A DNA stretch of 64,000 bases from Panorpa germanica. Its lineage: Eukaryota > Arthropoda > Insecta > Mecoptera > Panorpidae. The notes under the pieces are model-generated. The model ran no database searches and was not told the DNA's origin. It saw only the letters and a list, made by a program, of their open reading frames with translations. The stretch covers positions 1 through 64,000 of the forward strand of contig CAVMBN010000220.1 in NCBI GenBank assembly GCA_963678705.1, read 5' to 3'. Position numbers and translations under genes: made by a program. Every line of letters starts with the position of its first letter. Position 1 is the first letter of the stretch. Shown in pieces: positions 39,572 through 48,798 of the stretch.

Positions 39572-41157
39572 GTTATGTTTATAAGTCCGAGTGTACGCGT
39601 AATGAAAAATTCGTTTTTAACACTGGTTTCCAACTGTCAAAGTTTTGTAAAAACACTTTGTTTAGGGTAAATTAACAGAAATTTAAAACAAACTTAAATA
39701 CTTTTCGTTTGAAAAAGTATTCATATAATTTATTTAATTTTTTTCCATAATTAATTTCTCACTTATAATCACTTTTTTCACCTAAAGTAGCAGGAGCCGA
39801 TCACACACATAGTAAATAGGAACCACTTGTGTTGCAAAGCAATATTAACGTCCTTGTTAACCAATACGTAGGTCTTCCTTTTTGTATTAAGTCCCATCTG
39901 TCTTGCCAGAGCTTATGCATATATGCATTCATCTCTTTGGAAATATATTTGGTATCGTCTCCAGACTTTTATCCTACAGCCGCATTAACTTTAAATCCTC
40001 GAAATTTGTCGCATTAATTTTAAATCATCAAAATTTGATTTTTTCTGTTCTAGCGTAATTTGTACTTGAGTAAGTGCATGAGTGATTTTTAAATCTAAAG
40101 GAATTGTCCCCAATTTCACTTGCACCACTTCTGTAGAAAGAGTTCTGCAACAACGCGTCATCGTCAATAACATAGTTTCTTGCATGAAAGATCTGGAAGA
40201 TTGATCCTGTAATACCATGCCGAAGCACAATACACAACTATTAGCATAAATGCCCCCTTGTATAGTGTTGGCATAGTTGCCGAGTTTAAGCTTCATTTCG
40301 TCCTTGTGACACGCGCAAGGTGTGTTACAAGTTTATCATTCGTTGTTACTGTATTTGTTTCGTAGCTTTGTAGCTTTAAGAAACTACAGATTTTATATAT
40401 AGCAGGTCGAGAACGGCTTTCTAGGGTTTCTGTACTATTTGCACCGATAAGGATCACATTATCGTTGGCAAAACATATGTCTACACAACCTTTCGAGTGA
40501 GAAACACAGTTCTCGTCGAATACCATGTTCCAGAGCTCAGGCCCCATTACAGATCGCTGAGGACAACCTTTAGATAGTTGCCTTTTCATGGAACGGTAAT
40601 CGGTTTGTAAAATAATGTTCGACAATGAAAATAGTTCTCCATAGCGCAGTAGACGTACCTATAGGTTTTTGCCGGTCTAATTCTTTGAAGGTCACTTGGC
40701 CACCGGACATCAACAAAGGCACACTGAATTTCTATAAATATCTCATATACATACTTGTACTTATGCCTACTTACTTACCATTTGTTTGTTACTATTGAAT
40801 GTTCATGAACGATCAATCACTATTTCCAAGAAAACCGCATATATTGTTCACTTAATCACTTATAACAATTAATACACTCTCATAATTATTTAAAACACGC
40901 ATTTATATAAACTAATTCTTGTGTTTTAATATTATTTATAGTTATTGTTATTCGACTTACTTGATAGTGGGCGGCAACCTTTTGTCTTCCGTATATTTGT
41001 AGTGTTAATATGAGGTCTTCCTTATATATCTCTACAGATTTCTTGAATTTTAAACCACTTGATGTTTTAGCACTAACACTAACCTAATTATTATCACTTT
41101 TTTTGTATATTGCACTTATTATTGTCTTATATCATACATCAAAGTTACAAATTTGGG
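39572..41157. repeat. Satellite unit 26, subtype A (reference unit for the LINE annotation)
   Basis: Variants CCGAGTGTACGCG and TTAACAGAAATTT in the left end are shared with unit 30, four units away. Both large LINE frames are open (39991-40296 and 40293-40625). Confidence 0.93.
39830..40760 (-). pseudogene. R1/LOA-group LINE ORF2 remnant in satellite unit 26 (reference)
   Basis: Minus-strand order. RT motif A reads FIEIQCAFVDVRWP (40738-40697); live relatives have a pattern like F.DI.GAFDN.WW, so the catalytic Asp is Glu. A frame from 40625 gives motif B KGCPQRSVMGPELW (G20 to W32 at 40568-40530) and motif C FAND (40472-40461) in place of ADD, then ends at LARVTRTE. A second frame from 40296 overlaps it by ATGA and gives LGNYANTIQGGIYANS, MLLTMTRCC and TEVVQV..GTIPLDLKI, the block after RT in R1/LOA LINEs. 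A third frame (~39932 down) gives KLWQDRWDLIQKGRPTYW, the C-terminal W..RW..KGR.T pattern. At least three frame changes and lost catalytic residues show a dead gene. Compared with relatives, ~50 residues seem to be missing between KTVTT-like text and LARVTR.E. Confidence 0.85.
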
Positions 41158-42742
41158 GTTATGTTTATAAGACCGCGTGTACGCGTAATGAAAAATTCGT
41201 TTTTAAAACTGGTTTCCAACTGTCAAACTTTTGTAAAAACACTTTGTTTAGGGTAAATTAACACAAATTTAAAACAAACTTAAATATTTTCGTTTGAAAA
41301 AGTATTTATATAATTTATTTAATTTTTTTCCATAATTAATTTCTCACTTTTAATCACTTTTTTCACCTAAAGTAGCAGTAGCCGATCACACACATAGTAG
41401 ATAGGAACCACTTGTGTTGCAAAGCAATATTAACGTCCTTGTAAACCAATACGTAGGTCTTCCTTTTTGTATTAAGTCCCATCTGTCTTGCCAGAGCTTA
41501 TGCATATATGCATTCATCTCTTTGGCAATATATTTGGTATCGTCTCCAGACTTTTATCCTACAGCCGCAATAACTTTAAATCCTCGAAATTTGTCGCATT
41601 AATTTTAAATCATCAAAATTTAATTTTTTCAGTTCTAGCGTACTTTGTACTTGAGTAAGTGCATGAGTGATTTTTAAATCTAAAGGAATTGTCCCTAATA
41701 TCACTTGCACCACTTCTGTAGATACAGTTGTGCAACAACGTGTCATCGTCAATAACATAGTTCTTTGCATGGAAGATCTAGAAGATTGATAATGTAATAC
41801 TATGCCGAAGCACAATACACAACTATTAGCATAAATGCCCCCTTGTATAGTGTCGGCATAGTTGCCGAGTTTAAGCTTCATTCCGTCCTTGTGACACGCG
41901 CAAGGTGTGTTACAAGTTTATCATTTGTTGTTACTGTATTTGTTTCGTAGCTTTGTAGCTTTAAGAAACTACAGATTTTATATATAGCAGGTCGAAAACG
42001 GCTTTCTAGGGTTTCTGTACTATTTGCACCGATAAGGATCACATTATCGTTGGCAAAACATATGTCTACACAACCTTTCGAGTGAGAAACACAGTTCTCG
42101 TCGAATACCATGTTCCAGAGCTCAGGCCCCATTACAGATCGCTGAGGACAACCTTTAGATAGTTGCCTTTTCATGGAACGGTAATCGGTTTGTAAAATAA
42201 TGTTCGACAATGAAAATAGTTCTCCATAGTGCAGTAGACGTACCTATAGGTTTTTGCCGGTCTAATTCTTTGAAGGTCACTTGGCCACCGGACATAAACA
42301 AAGGCACACTGAATTTCTATAAATATCTCATATACATACTTGTACTTATGCCTACTTACTTACCATTTGTTTGTTACCATTGAATGTTCATAAACGATCA
42401 ATCACTATTTCCAAGAAAACCGCTTATATTGTTCACTTAATCACTTATAACAATTAATACACTCTCATTATTATTTAAACCACGCATTTATATAAACTAA
42501 TTCTTGTGTTTTAATATTATTTATAGTTAATGTTATTCGACTTACTTGATAGTGGGCGGCAACCTTTTGTCTTCCGTATATTTGTAGTGTTTATATGAGG
42601 TCTTCCTTATATATCTCTACAGATTTCTTGAATTTTAAACCACTTGATGTTTTAGCACTAACACTAACCTAATTATTATCACTTTTTTTGGCTATCGCAC
42701 TTATTAATGTCTTATATCAAACATCAAAGTTACAAATTTGAG
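41158..42742. repeat. Satellite unit 27, subtype A
   Basis: Shares the TTTTTAAAACTGG and TAAATATTTTCG variants with unit 29, two units away. It carries AGCAGTAGCCGATC. Confidence 0.92.
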
Positions 42743-44328
42743 GTTATGTTTATTAGACCGCGTGTACGCGTAATGAAAAATTCGTTTTTAACACTGGTTT
42801 CCAACTGTCAAACTTTTGTAAAAACACTTTGTTTAGGGTAAATTAACACAAATTTAAAACAAACTTAAATACTTTTCGTTTGAAAAAGTATTTATATAAT
42901 TTATTTAATTTTTTTCCATAATTAATTTCTCACTTTTAATTACTTTTTTCACCTAAAGTAGCAGGAGTTGATCACACACATAGTAGATAGGAACCACTTG
43001 TGTTGCAAAGCAATATTAACGTCCTAGTAAACCAATACGTAGGTCTTCCTTTTTGTATTAAGTCTCATCTGTCTTGCCAGAGCTTATGCATATATGCATT
43101 CATCTCTTTGGCAATATATTTGGTATCGTCTCCAGACTTTTATCCTACAGCCGCATTAACTTTAAATCCTTGAAATTTGTCGCATTAATTTTAAATCATC
43201 AAAATTTGATTTTTTCAGTTCTAGCGTAATTTGTACTTGAGTAAGTGCATGAGTGATTTTTAAATCTAAAGGAATTGTCCCCAATATCATTTGCACCAGT
43301 TCTGTAGATACAGTTCTGCAACAACGCGTCATCGTCAATAACATAGTTCTTTGCATGAAAGATCTGAAAGATTGATCATGTAATACCATGCCGAAGAACA
43401 ATACACAACTATTAGCATAAATGCCCCCTTGTATAGTGTCGGCATAGTTGCCGAGTTTAAGCTTCATTCCGTCCTTGTGACACGCGCAAGGTGTGTTACA
43501 AGTTTATCATTCGTTGTTACTGTATTTGTTTCGTAGCTTTGTAGCTTCAAGAAACTACGGATTTTATATATAGCAGGTCAAGAACGGCTTTGTAGGGTTT
43601 CTGTACTATTTGCACCGATAAGGATCACATTATCGTTGGCAAAACATATGTCTACACAACCTTTCGAGTGAGAAACACAGTTCTCGTCGAATACCATGTG
43701 CCAGAGCTCAGGCCCCATTACAGATCGCTGCGGGCAACCTTTAGATAGTTGCCTTTTCATGGAACGGTAATCGGTTTGTAAAATAATGTTCGACAATGAA
43801 AATAGTTCTCCATAGCGCAGTAGACGTACCTATTGGTTTTTGCCGGTCTTATTCTTTGAATGTCACTTGGCCACCGGACATCAACAAAGGCACACTGAAT
43901 TTCTATAAATATCTCATATACATACTTGTACTTATGCCTACTTACTTACCATTTGTTTGTTACCATTGAATGTTCATGAACGATCAATCACTATTTCCAA
44001 GAAAACCGCATATATTGTTCACTTAATCACTTATAACAATTAATACACTCTCATTATTATTTAAAACACGCATTTATATAAACTAATTCTTGTGTTTTAA
44101 TATTATTTATAGTTAATGTTATTCTACTTACTTGATAGTGGGCGGCAACCTTTTGTCTTCCGTATATTTGTAGTGTTTATATGAGGTCTTCCTTATATAT
44201 CTCTACAGATTTCTTGAATTTTAAACCACTTGATGTTTTAGCACTAACACTAACCTAATTATTATCACTTTTTTTGTATATCGCACTTATTAATGTCTTA
44301 TATCAAACATCAAAGTTACAAATTTGGG
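42743..44328. repeat. Satellite unit 28, subtype A
   Basis: Has CGTCCTAGTAAACC at the anchor and AGGAGTTGATC. Shares the CATTTGCACCAG mark with unit 25. Confidence 0.92.
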
Positions 44329-45913
44329 GTTATGTTTATAAGACCGCGTGTACGCGTAATGAAAAATTCGTTTTTAAAACTGGTTTCCAACTGTCAAACT
44401 ATTGTAAAATCACTTTGTTTAGGGTAAATTAACACAAATTTAAAACAAACTTAAATATTTTCGTTTGAAAAAGTATTCATATAATTTATTTAATTTTTTT
44501 CCATAATTAATTTCTCACTTTTAATCTCTTTTTTCACCTAAAGTAGCAGGAGCCGATCACACACATAGTAGATAGGAACCACTTGTGTTGCAAAGCAATA
44601 TTAACGTTCTTGTAAACCAATACGTAGGTCTTCCTTTTTGTATTAGGTCCCATCTGTCTTGCCAGAGCTTATGCATATATGCATTCATCTCTTTGGCAAT
44701 ATATTTGGTATCGTCTCCAGACTTTTATCCTACAGCCGCATTAACTTTAAATCCTCGAAATTTGTCGCATTAATTTTAAATCATCAAAATTTGATTTTTT
44801 CAGTTCTAGCGTAATTTGTACTTGAGTAAGTGCATGAGTGATTTTTAAATCTAAAGGAATTGTCCCCAATATCACTTGCACCACTTCTGTAGATACAGTA
44901 CTGCAACAACGCGTCATTGTCAATAACATAGTTCTTTGCATGGAAGATCTGGAAGATTGATCCTGTAATACCATGCCGAAGCACAATACACAACTATTAG
45001 CATAAATGCCCCCTTGTATAGTGTCGGCATAGTTGCCGAGTTTAAGCTTCATTCCGTCCTTGTGACACGCGCAAGGTGTGGTACAAGTTTATCATTCGTT
45101 GTTACTGTATTTGTTTCGTAGCTTTGTAGCTTCAAGAAACTACGGTTTTTATATATAGCAGGTCGAGAACGGCTTTCTAGGGTTTCTGTACTATTTGCAC
45201 CGATAAGGATCACATTATCGTTGGCAAAACATATGTCTACACAACCTTTTGAGTGAGAAACACAGTTCTCGTCGAATACCATGTTCCAGAGCTCAGGCCC
45301 CATTACAGATCGCTGAGGACAACCTTTTGATAGTTGCCTTTTCATGGAACGGTAATCGGTTTGTAAAATAATGTTCGACAATGAAAATAGTTCTCCATAG
45401 CGCAGAAGACGTACCTATAGGTTTTTGCCGGTCTAATTCTTTAAAGGTCACTTGGCCACCGGACATCAACAAAGGCACACTGAACTTCTATAAATATCTC
45501 ATATACATACTTGTACTTATGCCTACTTACTTACCATTTGTTTGTTACCATTGAATGTTCATAAACGATCAATCACTATTTCTAAGAAAACCGCATATAT
45601 TGTTCACTTAATCACTTATAACAATAAATACACTCTTATTATTATTTAAAACACGCATTTATATAAACTAATTCTTGTGTTTTAATATTATTTATAGTTA
45701 TTGTTATTCGACGTACTTGATAGTGGGCGGCAACCTTTTGTCTTCCGTATATTTGTAGTGTTTATATGAGGTCTTCCTTATATATCTCTACAGATTTCTT
45801 AAATTTTAAACCACTTAATGTTTTAGCACTAACACTAACCTAATTATTATAAATTTTTTTGTCTATCGCACTTACTAATGTCTTATATCAAACATCAAAG
45901 TTACAAATTTGAG
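44329..45913. repeat. Satellite unit 29, subtype A; left edge of the 9.75-kb duplication
   Basis: Its right half shares CCTTTTGATAG, GCGCAGAAGACG, CTGAACTTC and CTTACTAATG with unit 33 at a distance of 9750 bp. Its left half does not match unit 33 more than other units, so the duplication edge lies inside this unit. Confidence 0.92.
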
Positions 45914-46171
45914 GTTATGTTTATAAGACCGAGTGTACGCGTAATGAAAAATTCGTTTTTAACACTGGTTTCCAACTGTCAAACTTTTGTAAAAACACTT
46001 TGTTTAGGGTAAATTAACAGAAATTTAAAACAAACTTAAATACTTTTCGTTTGAAAAAGTATTCATATAATTTATTTAATTTTTTTCCATAATTAATTTC
46101 TCACTTTTAATCACTTTTTTCACCTAAAGTAGCAGGAGTTGATCACACACATAGTAGATAGGAACCACTTG

Positions 46172-46682
46172 TGTTGCAAAGCAATATTAACGTCCTTGTA
46201 AACCAATACGTAGGTCTTCCTTTTTGTATTAAGTCCCATCTGTCTTGCCAGAGCTTATGCATATATGCATTTATCTCTTTGGCAATATATTTGGTATCGT
46301 CTCCAGACTTTTATCCTACAGCCGCATTCACTTTAAATCCTCGAAATTTGTCGCATTAATTTTAAATCGTCAAAATTTGATTTTTTCAGTTCTAGCGTAA
46401 TTTGTATTTGAGTAAGTGCATGAGTGATTTTTAAATCTAAAGAAATTGTCCCCAATATCACTTGCACCACTTCTGTAGATACAGTTCTGCAACAACGCGT
46501 CATCGTTAATAACATAGTTCTTTGCATGGAAGATCTGGAAGATTGATCCTGTAATACCATGCCGAAGCACAATACACAACTATTAGCATAAATGCTCCCT
46601 TGTATAGTGTCGGCATAGTTGCCGAGTTCAAGCTTCATTCCGTCCTTGTGACACGCGCAAGGTGTGTTACAAGTTTATCATT
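46172..46682 (-). pseudogene. LINE remnant in short unit 30, post-RT part only
   Basis: Only the region after the RT core is left: the 101-codon frame (46333-46638) with MTRCCRTVSTEVVQV and LDLKI, plus the C-terminal W..RW part. RT motifs A to C are gone with the ~470-bp loss. Unit 34 (55922-56432) is the same. Confidence 0.8.
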
Positions 46683-46714
46683 TTGTATTTATTGTTGTTG
46701 TTTATTGTTTATCA
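46683..46714. other. Filler at the short-unit junction, copy 1
   Basis: About 30 bases (TTGTATTTATTGTTGTTG and following) stand between the two satellite breakpoints. They contain overlapping TTGTTG, TTATTGTTTATCA-like words resembling local sequence such as TTATCATTCGTTGTTAC. This fits error-prone, templated end joining after a double-strand break. Confidence 0.7.
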
Positions 46715-47028
46715 TTGTTCACTTAATCACTTATAACAATTAATACACTCTCATTATTATTTAAAACACGCATTTATATAAACTAATTTTTGTGTTTTAA
46801 TATTATTTATAGTTAATGTTATTCGACTTACTTGATAGTGGGCGGCAACCTTTTGTCTTCCGTATATTTGTAGTGTTTATATGAGGTCTTCCTTATATAT
46901 CTCTACAGATTTCTTGAATTTTAAACCACTTGATGTTTTAGCACTAACACTAACCTAATTATTATCACTTTTTTTGTCTATCGCACTTATTAATGTCTTA
47001 TATCAAACATTAAAGTTACAAATTTGAG

Positions 47029-47301
47029 GTTATGTTTATAAGACCGCGTGTACGCGTAATGAAAAATTCGTTTTTAAAACTGGTTTCCAACTGTCAAACT
47101 TTTGTAAAAACACTTTGTTTAGGGTAAATTAACACAAATTTAAAACAAACTTAAATACTTTTCGTTTGAAAAAGTATTCATATAATTTATTTAATTTTTT
47201 TCCATAATTAATTTCTCACTTTTAATCACTTTTTTCACCTAAAGTAGCAGGAGCCGATTACACACATAGTAGATAGGAACCACTTGTGTTGCAAAGCAAT
47301 A
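47029..47301. repeat. Satellite unit 31, left part
   Basis: First 273 bp of a unit, ending in GCAAAGCAATA, directly followed by the copia LTR. The right part of the unit resumes at 51472. Confidence 0.95.
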
Positions 47302-47511
47302 TGTTGGATTTAAATTTAGCGCCCTCTCGGTATTGACACTATTGTATCTTTCTTTCTACACACGGTAATACTGTAGTTAATACTATACTCTGTAATACCG
47401 TCCTACTATGTAGTTCTATACTCTGTGACATCATAACTCATGTGTACATCTAATTAAATATAATAAACCTGATTAATATTAATTAATAGTTTATCTCTGC
47501 TAAATATAACA
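47302..47511 (+). repeat. copia LTR, copy 1 (210 bp)
   Basis: Begins TGTTGGATTT and ends TAAATATAACA, the TG...CA ends of LTRs. Its right end abuts a primer-binding site. Inside are a direct repeat of CTATACTCTGT (47383-47393 and 47416-47426) and an AATAAA hexamer at 47462-47467 that could serve as polyadenylation signal. The same 210 bp occur at 57052-57261 with one difference seen. Confidence 0.88.
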
Positions 47512-47527
47512 GGTTATCGGCCCAGAT
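47512..47527 (+). promoter_or_regulatory. tRNA primer-binding site, copia type
   Basis: GGTTATCGGCCCAGAT lies directly against the LTR end. From memory it resembles the GGTTATGGGCCCAG of Drosophila copia, which primes on a fragment of initiator tRNA-Met instead of on its 3' CCA end. No TGG start is present, which agrees with this unusual mode. Confidence 0.7.
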
Positions 47528-47667
47528 AAACCTAGAGACGTTTAATGTGTGTTTTTCGGAAAAGTGGATAAAGACTTTTAGTGTGGTGAACATAACCTTA
47601 AAAAAAACGTGGCTGTTGAAACTGTTTCTGTTCTTCTTTGTGTATAAAGTGTTCTCAACGAATAAAA

Positions 47668-48717
47668 ATGGCATCGAATAATTCACTGGCATTAATCGAG
47701 AAGTTAACCGGCCGTGAAAACTATTCGACTTGGCAATTCGCAGTGAAAACATACCTACAACACGAAGAATTATGGGATTGTATTGAGGTTAACCCGGCGT
47801 CACCCACAGATTCAAAACGTGATACAAAAGCGAAAACAAAGTTAATTCTTCTGGTTGATCCGATCAATTACGTTTATATCCAAGAGGAAAACACGGCCAA
47901 AGGAGTTTGGGACAAATTGGCTGCAGTGTTCGACGACTCAGGACTTACACGCCGAGTTGGTCTGCTACGTGATTTATGTAACACATCGTTAAGTGGATGT
48001 CAAAGTATAGAAGAGTATGTGAGCAAAATTATGTCAACTGCTCACAAGCTGCGCAACATTGGCTTTAAAGTGGACGATGAGTGGCTCGGGACATTGCTGC
48101 TCTCCGGTCTGCCCGAATCATATCAACCAATGATTATTGCGATCGAAAGCTCAGGTACAAAAATAACTGCAGACGGTGTTAAAGCAAAACTATTGCAAGA
48201 TGTTAGAAATTCAGACAACAAAACAACGGCGTTTGCTGTCAACAAGAAGTTTCATAACAACTCTGTAAACAAGAAGTTCTACAAGGGTCCGAGATGTTAT
48301 TCCTGCAATCAATATGGACATAAACGCTCTGAATGCAGCAAATACAAAACCATGAACAAGACACAGAAACCTAGCTCTTCTTATGCTGCTGTGTTTGTTG
48401 CATCATCCCACTATGGTGATGCTTGGTACATAGACTCCGGTGCTTCGGCACATATGACTAAGACCAAGAATATAATTGTAAAGGAAACTACCCCTATAAC
48501 AAAGAACATTCGTGTTGCTGATAACAAAGTGTTATCTGTGCAAAGCTTAGGAGATGTCAGCTTAAACATTTATGACCAAAACGGGCAAGAGAATAAGATT
48601 CTGTTCACAAATGTCTTATATGTTCCTGAATTGGCAACTAATCTGATATCTGTAAGCCAAATTATTAAAAATGGAGGCCAAGTGAAATTTGATAACTCAG
48701 GCTGTGTGATCATCTAA
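47668..48717 (+). pseudogene. copia gag and protease region, copy 1
   Basis: Part of the copia fossil. Starting at MASNNSLALIEKL, the region shows the copia Gag domain (W-F-V-K-Y pattern, LWDCIE near residue 40). A CCHC zinc knuckle CYSCNQYGHKRSEC lies at residues ~210-223 and the aspartic protease motif WYIDSGASAHMT has its Asp at ~256. In live relatives Gag forms the particle and the protease matures it. Compared with whole copia elements this is the expected size for gag plus protease. Confidence 0.9.
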
Positions 48718-48798
48718 GCCAAATTAGCAATTGGCATTTGGCAAATTAGCAAATTAAGCAAGAATCAAATAATAGCAACTGCGAGCATTGTAAATAAC

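Larger units (their letters stand above)
45914..47028. repeat. Satellite unit 30, shortened to 1115 bp
   Basis: About 470 bp are missing compared with a full unit. The missing stretch runs from just after AAGTTTATCATT to ATTGTTCACTTAATC and is replaced by a T/G-rich filler (see 46683-46714). The loss removes RT motifs A, B and C of the LINE fossil. Unit 34 has the identical change. Confidence 0.95.
1..47301. repeat. LINE-derived satellite array, left block (units 1-30 and start of 31)
   Basis: Thirty direct head-to-tail copies of a ~1.58-kb unit fill this block. The anchor GTGTTGCAAAGCAATATTAA recurs at 257, 1842, 3427, 5012, 6598, 8183, 9765, 11351 and so on, with spacings of 1578, 1582 or 1584-1586 bp. 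Units are very similar by eye. Unit offsets ~258 to ~1190 hold a decayed R1/LOA-group LINE ORF2 piece on the minus strand. Offsets ~1191 to the end and 1 to 257 are AT-rich and non-coding. I see no host gene, tRNA, rRNA or telomeric run. Short open frames on both strands recur once per unit only because the unit is repeated. Confidence 0.97.

Noticed and set aside
40293-40625. Active reverse transcriptase or domesticated RT gene
   Set aside because: Motif A has Glu for the catalytic Asp, motif C reads FAND, the frames are broken between motifs A and B and after motif C, and each subtype has further lesions.
1-47301. CRISPR array or bacterial repeat region
   Set aside because: The repeats are 1.58 kb and contiguous, without spacers, and contain LINE and copia sequence of eukaryotic type.
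47483-47752. 89-codon minus-strand frame over the copia leader and start of gag
   Set aside because: Antisense to the recognised copia leader and Gag; no family resemblance.
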